From contig JAHRVQ010000038.1 of assembly GCA_019090615.1 (NCBI GenBank), positions 1 to 64,000 on the forward strand: a DNA stretch of 64,000 nt, given 5' to 3'. Positions 53,565 to 61,262 of the stretch are shown in pieces. Numbering within the stretch: the stretch's first letter is position 1; each line of letters starts with the position of its first letter. A program made the translations under genes and the position numbers. The notes under the pieces are model-generated. The model searched no databases. It worked only from the letters and a program-made list of their open reading frames with translations, and was not told where the DNA came from. This DNA is from Pseudomonadales bacterium (lineage in GTDB: Bacteria > Pseudomonadota > Gammaproteobacteria > Pseudomonadales > Azotimanducaceae).

Positions 53565-54281
53565 ATGATTAATCTTAGTCGCGAAGGTAATGTATTTGTC
53601 CTCACCATGAATGCAGGTGAAAATCGTTGGAATACTACTTTTGTTCGAAGTTTCGCTGCTGCGTTGGACGAGGTGGAAGCCTCCAGCGGTGCGGCTTCGC
53701 TGGTTACTATTTCCGCAAGCGAGAAGTTTTTTTCCAACGGGCTGGATTTAGACTGGAATGCTTCCCGTGGTGAACACCCAGGTGGTGACCGGAAGGTATT
53801 TGGTCATGAGTTTATGTCGCTGATGGCGAGAATGATTACTTTTCCAATGCCAACTTTATGTGCAATTAATGGCCATGCCTTTGGTGCGGGTCTAATGCTG
53901 GCGCTGTGTCATGATATCCGCTTTATGCGTTCTGACAGGGGATACCTCTGCGCTAATGAAATTGAATTGGGTATGGTTATCCCAGACCCTGAACTGGCGC
54001 TTTTTCGGCATAAGTTGCCGCTAAATGTTTTTTTCGAAACAGTACAATTTGCTCGTCGCTGGACTGGCCCTGATGCTTTGAACGCAGGCATAGTTGAGCA
54101 GGTCGCGGAATTAGATGCGCTTAATGGGGCCACTATTAAACATGCCGAAAGCTTGTCTCGGTTAGGTGAAAAAAGGCAGGTATTTGGACAAATGAAAGAG
54201 CGTATCTATGGTGAAAATGCTGCTATCAATGGTCTTCATGGGCCCGCCTATATGTTGCGTAACAGTGCTGAGTTTCTATGA
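53565..54281 (+). CDS. Delta3-delta2-enoyl-CoA isomerase-like crotonase
   Basis: A 238-residue crotonase-fold protein. KFFSNGLDLDW and INGHAFGAGLMLALCHDIRFMRSDRGYLCANEIELGMVIPD closely follow the pattern of the short delta3-enoyl-CoA isomerases (including plant peroxisomal ones), which shift double bonds of unsaturated acyl-CoAs for beta-oxidation. The Glu in NEIELGM is a likely catalytic base. It follows an acyl-CoA dehydrogenase in the same direction. Confidence 0.85.
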   Translation: MINLSREGNVFVLTMNAGENRWNTTFVRSFAAALDEVEASSGAASLVTISASEKFFSNGLDLDWNASRGEHPGGDRKVFGHEFMSLMARMITFPMPTLCAINGHAFGAGLMLALCHDIRFMRSDRGYLCANEIELGMVIPDPELALFRHKLPLNVFFETVQFARRWTGPDALNAGIVEQVAELDALNGATIKHAESLSRLGEKRQVFGQMKERIYGENAAINGLHGPAYMLRNSAEFL

Positions 54282-54289
54282 TGCCTGAG

Positions 54290-54323
54290 CACTATTTTGC
54301 AACACTATTTGCGGCACTATTTT
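54290..54323. repeat. Three copies of a CACTATTTTGC motif
   Basis: CACTATTT(T)GC occurs at 54290, 54303 and 54315 (period 12-13 bp) just after the isomerase gene stop, between convergent genes. It is probably a slippage product. Confidence 0.6.
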
Positions 54324-54376
54324 CTAACGTAGCAACGTCGCGTGGTAGTACTTCATGGGTATGAACCGAACTGGCG

Positions 54377-55927
54377 TCAGGGTCGATAACTGAAGGCTGT
54401 GGCGCCGGGTTTGAGAGATTTTACAGCTAATTTGGCCCAACGGCATAAGTTTGGCCTGGTATCACGGGGATCGATGATGTCTTCAATCTCAAAATACTCC
54501 GCAGAGCGAATTGGCGATCGAAGTTTGTTCAGGCGTTGTTTGATTTTCAATAGATGCGCATCATGGTCATCTGCTGCGGTTAATTCGGCCTTGTAAGCGA
54601 CTTCTATACCGCCTTCAATAGGTAACGAACCCCAGTCACCTGATGGCCATGCAAATCGAAAATGTTGTTTGCCTGGTTTGGTATTTGAGGCGCCTGCGAC
54701 GCCAAATGCCTTGCGAATAATAACACTGCAAAAAGGTACCGTGGATTGCCCCAGGGCAGCGAGTGCCTGTGAACCCGCGCGTATGGTGGCATTTTCTTCG
54801 GATTGTTTGCCAATAAGAAATCCAGGGCAATCCACAAGGTGGACCAGGGGCAGGTGGAATGTCGAGGCTAGATCACAATGGCGGACTAATTTACGGCATG
54901 CGTCCGCAGTCCATGCGCCGCCATAGATCATAGGGTCTTCTGCAAATACGGCAACTGGTATGCCGTCCAGGCGTGCAAGGCCACAGATTATCGATTTGCC
55001 CCATTTTTTGCCAATTTCAAAGAATGAACCGGTGTCAAAAACGGAATTAATAATGGGCCGCATTTTATAGACCTTGCGGGTATCTTTGGGCACGATTGTA
55101 TGTAAATGCGGGTCGCATCGATTGACAGGATCGTTATTTTTGATGATGGGTGGTAGTTCATCAATATTGCTAGGCAGATACGAAAGAAAATTTCTTGCCA
55201 GCTCAAAAGCTTGTTCCTCAGTGCTAGCTTCATCGTCAATTGCGCCATTGCGCGTATGGATTTTACTTGCGCCGAGTTCTTCTTTGGCGACGTTACCCAA
55301 ACTCGCCCAATCTACCAGGGCCGGCCCTGCGATCATCATCTGCGCACTATTTTTCACTATCACCGAGTAGTGTGAGGTTGAAACTCGGGCCGCGCCGATG
55401 CCGGCTACGGAGCCTAAAGCAAGCGAAACAGACGGCGCAATGCTTAGTTGGTTAACAACAATTTCCCAACCGGCCATACCTGGAATGTAAGTGCGACCGG
55501 AAGTTTCGATAGTTTTGACCGATCCACCGCCGCCCATACCGTCTACCAGGCGTACATGTGGTAGCCTTAGTTCATTGGCCAGACCCTCAGCCTGAAATCG
55601 TTTGGCAGGAATGGACGCATCCGCAGAACCACCGCGAACGGTGAAGTCGTCGCCCGACAAAATGATTGGTCGGCCATCGACTTCTGCGGTGCCGAATAAA
55701 AAGTTAGCTGGTGTGAACGCTGTTAGATTGCCTTGTTCGTCGTACTGGGCAGCGCCAGCTAGCTTGCCGATTTCATAGAAAGTATCGGGGTCGGCAATTT
55801 TATTGATGCGTTCGCGAATAGTGTATTTGTTAAATTCGTGTTGCCGTGCGACCTTATCCGGCCCGCCCATTTTTTCAGCGAGTAAACCCCTGGCCTGTAT
55901 TTCGTCTATTTCATTTTGCCAACTCAT
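54377..55927 (-). CDS. Acyl-CoA carboxylase carboxyltransferase subunit
   Basis: A 516-residue carboxyltransferase (beta) subunit of the acyl-CoA carboxylases, transferring carboxyl from biotin to propionyl-, methylcrotonyl- or geranyl-type CoA. LSGDDFTVRGGSADA, VRLVDGMGGGGSVKTIE, the central NDPVNRCDPHLHTIVP and the second-half motifs VHLVDCPGFLIGKQSEE and RKAFGVAGASN are typical. No biotin carboxylase or biotin-carrier gene lies nearby, so the alpha subunit must be elsewhere, and the substrate cannot be chosen from sequence alone. Standard length for the family. Confidence 0.9.
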   Translation of the reverse strand: MSWQNEIDEIQARGLLAEKMGGPDKVARQHEFNKYTIRERINKIADPDTFYEIGKLAGAAQYDEQGNLTAFTPANFLFGTAEVDGRPIILSGDDFTVRGGSADASIPAKRFQAEGLANELRLPHVRLVDGMGGGGSVKTIETSGRTYIPGMAGWEIVVNQLSIAPSVSLALGSVAGIGAARVSTSHYSVIVKNSAQMMIAGPALVDWASLGNVAKEELGASKIHTRNGAIDDEASTEEQAFELARNFLSYLPSNIDELPPIIKNNDPVNRCDPHLHTIVPKDTRKVYKMRPIINSVFDTGSFFEIGKKWGKSIICGLARLDGIPVAVFAEDPMIYGGAWTADACRKLVRHCDLASTFHLPLVHLVDCPGFLIGKQSEENATIRAGSQALAALGQSTVPFCSVIIRKAFGVAGASNTKPGKQHFRFAWPSGDWGSLPIEGGIEVAYKAELTAADDHDAHLLKIKQRLNKLRSPIRSAEYFEIEDIIDPRDTRPNLCRWAKLAVKSLKPGATAFSYRP

Positions 55928-56131
55928 TGATTGATCCTTATATCTATTACGATGCTTTTTTTGAATCCAGTTAGATCCTAAACCAGTAGCATCTGTGTTT
56001 ACAAAAAACCTTTTGCGCCAGTGGCGTAATAATGATGATATTCTGCTGGCTGGTCGAGCTTATAACCTCGGATTCAGCACAATTAGGTCATCAAATCTAG
56101 GCCCATAATACGCCTGTAAAAGGATTGGACA

Positions 56132-56836
56132 ATGAAACAATATCCACAGCATCGTTATACGCCGCCTGTTGGTGCGACCGAAATTGTACTTGTTAGGCAT
56201 GGGCAAAGTAGGGCTGCCATACCTGGACAGCCTTTTCCGTTGCAGCCGTTTCCTCAAAAAAAAGGCCAGGGTGACCCGGAACTGTCTGCGCTTGGGCGTA
56301 TGCAGGCGTTAAAGGTTGCTGCCCAGCTGGCCAGTGAACCCATCAATGCTATTAATGCTATTTATGTGACGAGCCTTTGCCGAACTCATGAGAGTGCAGC
56401 GCCGTTAGCCGCTAAGTTGGGGTTAATGCCAATTGAGGAGGCAGGCTTAAGGGAGGTACATCTTGGTGAGTGGGAGGGCGGGGTTCTTCGGATAAAAGTC
56501 CATGAAAATGATGCGCTCTATCAGCAAATGCAACTAGAGCAGCGTTGGGATGTTATCCCTGGCGCAGAGTCTCACGACGAAATTCAATTGCGCGTAGCTG
56601 CGGCGCTGAGCAGTATGGTCGCGCAGCACCAAGGTCAACGAATTGTCGCTTTTGTTCATGGTGGAATAATAGGGCACATTTTATCGCAGGTGACCCGGTC
56701 AGAGGCCTTTGCTTTTAACGGTTGCGACAATGGATCAATCAGCAGGATTGTAGCCGCTGAAGACACCTACAGGTTAAGAGGGTACAACGATACGGCGCAT
56801 TTACAAGGCCTGGAATCAGATTCAATGCTCAGTTAG
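56132..56836 (+). CDS. Histidine phosphatase family protein
   Basis: A 234-residue phosphoglycerate-mutase-like phosphatase. The catalytic His is in VLVRHGQSRA near residue 23, a Glu in LREVHLGEWEGG acts as acid, and the second His is in AFVHGGIIGH. It could hydrolyse a small phosphate ester; the substrate is unknown. AAAGGAT precedes the ATG. Convergent with the CBS-domain gene. Confidence 0.9.
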   Translation: MKQYPQHRYTPPVGATEIVLVRHGQSRAAIPGQPFPLQPFPQKKGQGDPELSALGRMQALKVAAQLASEPINAINAIYVTSLCRTHESAAPLAAKLGLMPIEEAGLREVHLGEWEGGVLRIKVHENDALYQQMQLEQRWDVIPGAESHDEIQLRVAAALSSMVAQHQGQRIVAFVHGGIIGHILSQVTRSEAFAFNGCDNGSISRIVAAEDTYRLRGYNDTAHLQGLESDSMLS

Positions 56837-56883
56837 GGGGAAATCTGATTAAGGTCTAATGATGAACATATCCGCATAATCAG

Positions 56884-56901
56884 AATTTCCCTGGGGAAAT
56901 T
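56884..56901. terminator. Hairpin between convergent phosphatase and CBS genes
   Basis: AATTTCC-CTGG-GGAAATT style dyad (about 56884-56901) lies right against the CBS-gene stop, with short T-rich sequence on the plus side. A weak terminator. Confidence 0.45.
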
Positions 56902-57306
56902 TTATCGACTGCCAAAGCCTTTAATGGCGCGGAGTAACTGGCGACAGGTGACCTGGCCGACCAGCTTGCCATTGTCAACGATTGGCCTGCGTCGATGTTT
57001 ATGATCCAGCATACTGGCTGCAACGGTGATGATGTCTTCATCAGGTTGGTTAACTTCGACATTTTTAGTCATAATATGCTGCACTATTTCTGCACCTGGT
57101 TCGTCGCCATTGTAGACTGCGCTGACAATAGCCTTGAGGCAGTCTAGTTCAGACAACATACCTACAAGATTGTTATCGCTATCAACCACGACTAAACCTG
57201 AAAGCTTATGCTTTAATATGATTTGAGCAGCTTCAGACACCGTCATGGATTGTTCAACGGTAACAGGTTTTCGCATATAATCTCGTACTTCAACGGACTT
57301 CGACAT
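56902..57306 (-). CDS. CBS-domain pair protein
   Basis: A 134-residue protein that is almost only two CBS domains in tandem (VRDYMRKPVTVEQSMTVSEAAQIILKHKLSGLVVVDSDNNLVGMLSELDCL, then IMTKNVEVNQPDEDIITVAASMLDHKHRRRPIVDNGKLVGQVTCRQLLR). Such modules bind adenosine nucleotides and sense energy state. AGGAG precedes the ATG. The partner enzyme or channel is not encoded next to it. Confidence 0.92.
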   Translation of the reverse strand: MSKSVEVRDYMRKPVTVEQSMTVSEAAQIILKHKLSGLVVVDSDNNLVGMLSELDCLKAIVSAVYNGDEPGAEIVQHIMTKNVEVNQPDEDIITVAASMLDHKHRRRPIVDNGKLVGQVTCRQLLRAIKGFGSR

Positions 57307-57607
57307 GGTGAACTCCTGAATTTTTTATGCTGTGCCCCGTATCAGTATAGTAAAGTACACAAGGTATGCCAATGACTACCCTGTGGTGTTTTGGTCAAGT
57401 TTAGTTTTAGCCTTAATTGATCCACCTGATTGTGCCTCTGAATGTGCAACTGATTGCGTGAGGTTTATCAGGTGTCTCAGCAGTGAGTAAATACCGGTTT
57501 AAACGATCATGCAGGCACCTGGTCAGAATCGTCTAATTTGGTATAGGGTGCCTGGGTACAGTAGAATTAAAATTTGAAGGTAACAGCCTGCGAATGGAAT
57601 ATTGAAT
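57307..57607. other. Divergent intergenic region
   Basis: About 300 bp upstream of both the CBS gene and the HEAT-like gene. AT-rich, with several short word duplications (TGATTG, CTGA); no frame or confident promoter. Confidence 0.35.
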
Positions 57608-58216
57608 ATGCGTACGAGCCGTTTGGTGATCTTTATATTAACCATTAGTTGTAGTGTTGCGCTGTCAGTTAATGTTGCCGCTGCCGCTATAGATTCTGTA
57701 GCAGCTTCTGCAAGTCATGTAGCCAGGCAGCGGGTGCTTGAGTTGCTGCAAGGTTATGAATGGCATTTATCCGACTATCAATTTGAAACTATGCCGCCCA
57801 ATACCTATGAAATTTTAATGGATATTGTAGCCGATGAAAATTTGTTGGCATTTGTTCGTCGTAGAGCGCTGTTGGCATTGTCACATTATGCTAATGAAAC
57901 CGTATGGCTGTTTTTTATTCAGTGGATGGCGAAAGACGATAATTTGATAAAACCCCAGCGAGTGATCGAAACAATGTGCGCGACGTTTGCAGCCTCAAAG
58001 CCAGCGCAACTTGGTCAATTGCTATTGCCGGATCTGGTAGCAACAGATGTTCACTATGCTGCAGCGATTGAAAAATGTTTGCAGCAGACCAACAGCCTAA
58101 GTGAGGCTGATGTTGGTTTAGCGTTGAAGGTATATGCGGCTGGGCGACTCGAATCAAATCGGCAATCTGATGTGAAATTTGGTAATGGCTATGTGTATTC
58201 AGAGCAGCTTAAGTGA
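57608..58216 (+). CDS. Exported HEAT-repeat-like protein
   Basis: A 202-residue protein with a signal peptide (LVIFILTISCSVALSVNVAAAA), so it is exported to the periplasm. The mature part is all alpha-helical with leucine-rich pairs (LLAFVRRRALLALSHYANETVWLFFIQWMAKD, RVIETMCATFAA), like HEAT repeats that bind peptides or proteins. No enzyme motif. An in-frame TTG two codons upstream was disregarded. The stop TGA shares bases with the ATG of the PhyH gene (TGATG), so the two are translationally coupled. Confidence 0.65.
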   Translation: MRTSRLVIFILTISCSVALSVNVAAAAIDSVAASASHVARQRVLELLQGYEWHLSDYQFETMPPNTYEILMDIVADENLLAFVRRRALLALSHYANETVWLFFIQWMAKDDNLIKPQRVIETMCATFAASKPAQLGQLLLPDLVATDVHYAAAIEKCLQQTNSLSEADVGLALKVYAAGRLESNRQSDVKFGNGYVYSEQLK

Positions 58217-58986
58217 TGCCTGCATCGCCGACATTTACCGACGCTGATTTGTGCGCGTTTGAGCGCGATGGTTATTTTATTTGGCGTGGCCTGGTAACTG
58301 AAGCTGATTGCTCGAAAATGAAACAGGTCGCAGACACGCATCTTGCTGAGTGTTTGGCGCCTGCAGAGTACGAGGTCGATGTATGTTACCCAGGTGCACC
58401 GAACACCCTGGATTCACTGGGTGGCGAAACAGTTCGGCGGTTGCTGCATGCCTTTAGTCGGCATCCGGTGTTCAGGGATTGGGCTACATCCAAGGTATTA
58501 AGAAATTTATTGGTGCAATTGTTCGCGGATGACGCGGTGCAACTTTCTCAGAGTCATCACAATTGTATTATGACGAAAAGACCGGGTTATAGCAGTGCGA
58601 CGTTGTGGCATCAGGATAATAGGTATTGGGATTTTGATCAGCAAAATTTGATAAGCGTATGGCTGGCGTTAGGTGATGAGCAGATCAAAAATGGTTGCTT
58701 GAGAGTGATACCAGGTTCGCACAAAATGAATTTTGAATCGGGCAGGTTTGATGCGAATTTGTTTCTTCGTACCGATTTGGCCGAAAACAAGGCGCTCATT
58801 GGCAAATTTGTTCGAGTAGCGCTTAATAAGGGTGATGTTTTGTTTTTCCATAGTAAACTATTTCATGCGGCTGGACGTAATCTAACCAATGAAACCAAAA
58901 CCTCGCTTGTCTTTACCTATCACGAAATGAAGAATTCTCCGATTCATGGAACCCGTTCGGCACGATACCCTAGCATTTCAATCTAG
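58216..58986 (+). CDS. Phytanoyl-CoA dioxygenase (PhyH) family protein
   Basis: A 256-residue non-heme Fe(II)/2-oxoglutarate dioxygenase. The HxD pair is in TLWHQDNRYWDFD, the distal His is in SKLFHAAGRNLT and a likely 2-oxoglutarate-binding Arg lies in this C-terminal part. Family members hydroxylate CoA esters or free small molecules; the substrate is unknown. The ATG overlaps the previous gene's stop (TGATG). The pairing with an exported HEAT-like protein is unusual because the dioxygenase itself has no signal peptide. Confidence 0.87.
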   Translation: MPASPTFTDADLCAFERDGYFIWRGLVTEADCSKMKQVADTHLAECLAPAEYEVDVCYPGAPNTLDSLGGETVRRLLHAFSRHPVFRDWATSKVLRNLLVQLFADDAVQLSQSHHNCIMTKRPGYSSATLWHQDNRYWDFDQQNLISVWLALGDEQIKNGCLRVIPGSHKMNFESGRFDANLFLRTDLAENKALIGKFVRVALNKGDVLFFHSKLFHAAGRNLTNETKTSLVFTYHEMKNSPIHGTRSARYPSISI

Positions 58987-59349
58987 CAAAGCAGTGGCTA
59001 AATGACGATATTAGTTAACTCTGGGCCGATCTTAGGGGCAGGTATTGAATGCCGTATTGGGCATAACCCGGGCAGTAAGCAGAGAAGGGTTTCCAATAGG
59101 CTATCAAATTTTCATTTAGATGTTAGAAGTTTTGATGTTAGAGATTTATAGATTGTTAACAGTGATTTATAGATTGAAGGGAGGAGATATTTCAAGCATC
59201 TTTTTCTGAATTACTGGTTTTCGTTGGGCCGTGCTATACCATTCTATTTTTGCGATGTGTTTAGCGATGTGTTTAGGCACGTGCAAAGATTGTTGAAATG
59301 CGTAATATCATTAATTGAGTTTCATTGTTTATGGGGTACACTGGGCATC
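58987..59349. other. Intergenic region with a 13-bp direct repeat
   Basis: About 360 bp before the FHA gene. GATTTATAGATTG is repeated (59143-59155 and 59164-59176, period 21 bp, two helical turns), which could be a tandem operator. The FHA-gene frame stays open from a TTG at 59224, but that part is unlikely to be translated. Confidence 0.45.
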
Positions 59350-60888
59350 GTGAAAAATTATCTACATCAATGGTTGGCTTTAGTCTGTGGTTTGGTCACA
59401 TTGTTGTTTGCCTATGGCGCTGCAGGGTCAGGTATTGAAGAGTCGAAGCTAAGAAAAAGTATTGTATCAGTGCATGCTTATTTGGGGGGTCGATCAGTAC
59501 TTGAAGGCACCGGTTTTGTGGTTCATAGCGACGAATTCAATGGTTATGTCGTCGTCAACGCTAACGCGCTTAAAGACCAGCATACATTAACAATTAAACT
59601 GCCAGATAGCGAAACAGAACTGATCGCACAAGTTCTATCAAGTCGTACTGATATTGACTTTGCGCTGCTTAAGGTAAGCGGTATGAGGTTGCCGAGTATT
59701 CCGTTTGCTGCCCGTCAGCCGGTTACCGGCGATATTGTATGGACTGCAAATCGCTGGAATTCAAACCACAACCTGCTGGGCTTGTCGAAAGGAACATTGC
59801 GGAGCAGCAATGCCCTGGCGAATGAAAATAGCCGGCTATTAATTCATGATGCGATAGGTAACGGACGGGCTTTTGGCTCTGTTTTGCTTAATGAGTGTGG
59901 TGAGGTGGTGGGTCTTAATACCGCGCTAAGTAAGGACGATAACATGGTTAAAGCGGTTGATGGAGGCACATTAATGCGGCTGCTTAAACAGCAAAATGTT
60001 CGGCCTGAACAATCAACTTCGGTCTGTATCTCCGAAATTCAATTGGCGACTAACCGTGCTGAGTATGCTGCAGAAGAGGCAATGAAAGCGAAGCAAATTG
60101 CTAATGCCGCACAGCTAGTGGTTATTTCGCTTGAAAAAAAATTAACCACAACGGCAAATAAAAATTTATATTTGACTCAGCAGATTGAGAGTGCAAGGTC
60201 TAGAGCTGAGCAGGCAATAGCAGCGGCCGAGCGAGTGGGTGTCAGAAGCCAGGAAATTCAATTAGAAATGGAAAGAAAAGCCGTCAGTCTTCAGGCTGAA
60301 ACACAGGAATTAGTTCGGCAATTTGAAAGAGAGAGTGCACTCGCGGAGCAGCGTTTTGATCAATTACTCGCGGAACAGATACAAACCACTGCGACCCGCG
60401 AAAAACTTCTGATTTTTGGTTTTATTGTATTTGCTGTAGTTTCTGGTTTGCTGATTATTGTTTTCCAGCGAAAACCATTTGTTGGTCTGCCAAAGGGTCG
60501 GTTTGCCCTTGAACCGGACAAACCTTCGGTTTTAACTCGGCTCGAACGTAGTATTGAAGATATAGCAGAATATGTTCTGGACGGTAAAGATGATGATGGG
60601 GCTCGATATCAGCTGCGCATACCGAGAAAACAAATGGGTGAATATGACGGTGTTGTGATTGGCAGAAACCCGAAGAATAGCCCTTTTATCATAAACCACG
60701 CTGATGTTTCACGAAAGCATGTGCGATTGAAGATGATAAAAGATCGACTTTTTATCGAGGACCTGGGTTCAACCAATGGTACTAGCGTAAATGGCCAGGC
60801 GATAGAGGAAAAAGGGGCTGTATCTATTATTAATGGGGATCAGATCGTAATGGGGTCGGTGGTGATGAACTTGAAATGTGTTAACTGA
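59350..60888 (+). CDS. Membrane pseudoprotease with coiled coil and FHA domain
   Basis: A 512-residue protein from a GTG. A signal segment (QWLALVCGLVTLLFAYG) precedes a trypsin/HtrA-like domain (about 30-210). Its His position reads NANAL (Asn for His) and its Ser position reads RAFGSVLLN (Phe for Ser), by hand alignment to HtrA's NNHV and GNSGG, while the Asp (TDIDFALLKV) is kept. So it is a pseudoprotease facing the periplasm. Then a coiled coil (about 225-350), a transmembrane helix (LLIFGFIVFAVVSGLLIIVF) and a C-terminal cytosolic FHA domain with VIGRNPKN, DVSRKHVRL and LGSTNGTSVNG, which binds phosphothreonine. It could couple a periplasmic signal to a kinase pathway (inference). Confidence 0.82.
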   Translation: MKNYLHQWLALVCGLVTLLFAYGAAGSGIEESKLRKSIVSVHAYLGGRSVLEGTGFVVHSDEFNGYVVVNANALKDQHTLTIKLPDSETELIAQVLSSRTDIDFALLKVSGMRLPSIPFAARQPVTGDIVWTANRWNSNHNLLGLSKGTLRSSNALANENSRLLIHDAIGNGRAFGSVLLNECGEVVGLNTALSKDDNMVKAVDGGTLMRLLKQQNVRPEQSTSVCISEIQLATNRAEYAAEEAMKAKQIANAAQLVVISLEKKLTTTANKNLYLTQQIESARSRAEQAIAAAERVGVRSQEIQLEMERKAVSLQAETQELVRQFERESALAEQRFDQLLAEQIQTTATREKLLIFGFIVFAVVSGLLIIVFQRKPFVGLPKGRFALEPDKPSVLTRLERSIEDIAEYVLDGKDDDGARYQLRIPRKQMGEYDGVVIGRNPKNSPFIINHADVSRKHVRLKMIKDRLFIEDLGSTNGTSVNGQAIEEKGAVSIINGDQIVMGSVVMNLKCVN

Positions 60889-61262
60889 TAATGCGTCAAA
60901 GGAAAAGAGCTCCAGATAGCCTTTATATAGCTGGTTTATCTGTTAATATCTTCGCTGCTTTGGAGACCTGCGTCCAAAAGAGGCGGGTGTCTGTTAAAAA
61001 ATGAGCCGATGGGGTCAGTTATAATTGAGAAGGTCACGAGCCGATTGTTGAACATCTGATTGTTGAACATTTTTTGTCATTTTCACAATATCTAAAATAA
61101 CGAATGTGAACGCCGGTGATATATCTCACCCTGAATCTTGTGCGTTCGATTTTTGCTGGATCCTGGTTACTGGTTGGTAGGTAGTGTGATGAGAATGGGC
61201 TGTAGCGTAGTGAGATAAAAACGCCGTCTCAATTTAAGATTTGAGTAATTTAGGAAAGTATT
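60889..61262. other. Intergenic region upstream of korAB with a 13-bp duplication
   Basis: About 370 bp before korA. GATTGTTGAACAT occurs twice (61043-61055 and 61058-61070, period 15 bp). The remainder is AT-rich and presumably carries the korAB promoter; no clear boxes. Confidence 0.4.

Noticed and set aside
59224-59349. N-terminal extension of the FHA protein from a TTG
   Set aside because: The GTG at 59350 is followed directly by a good signal segment, so the upstream 42 codons would bury it.
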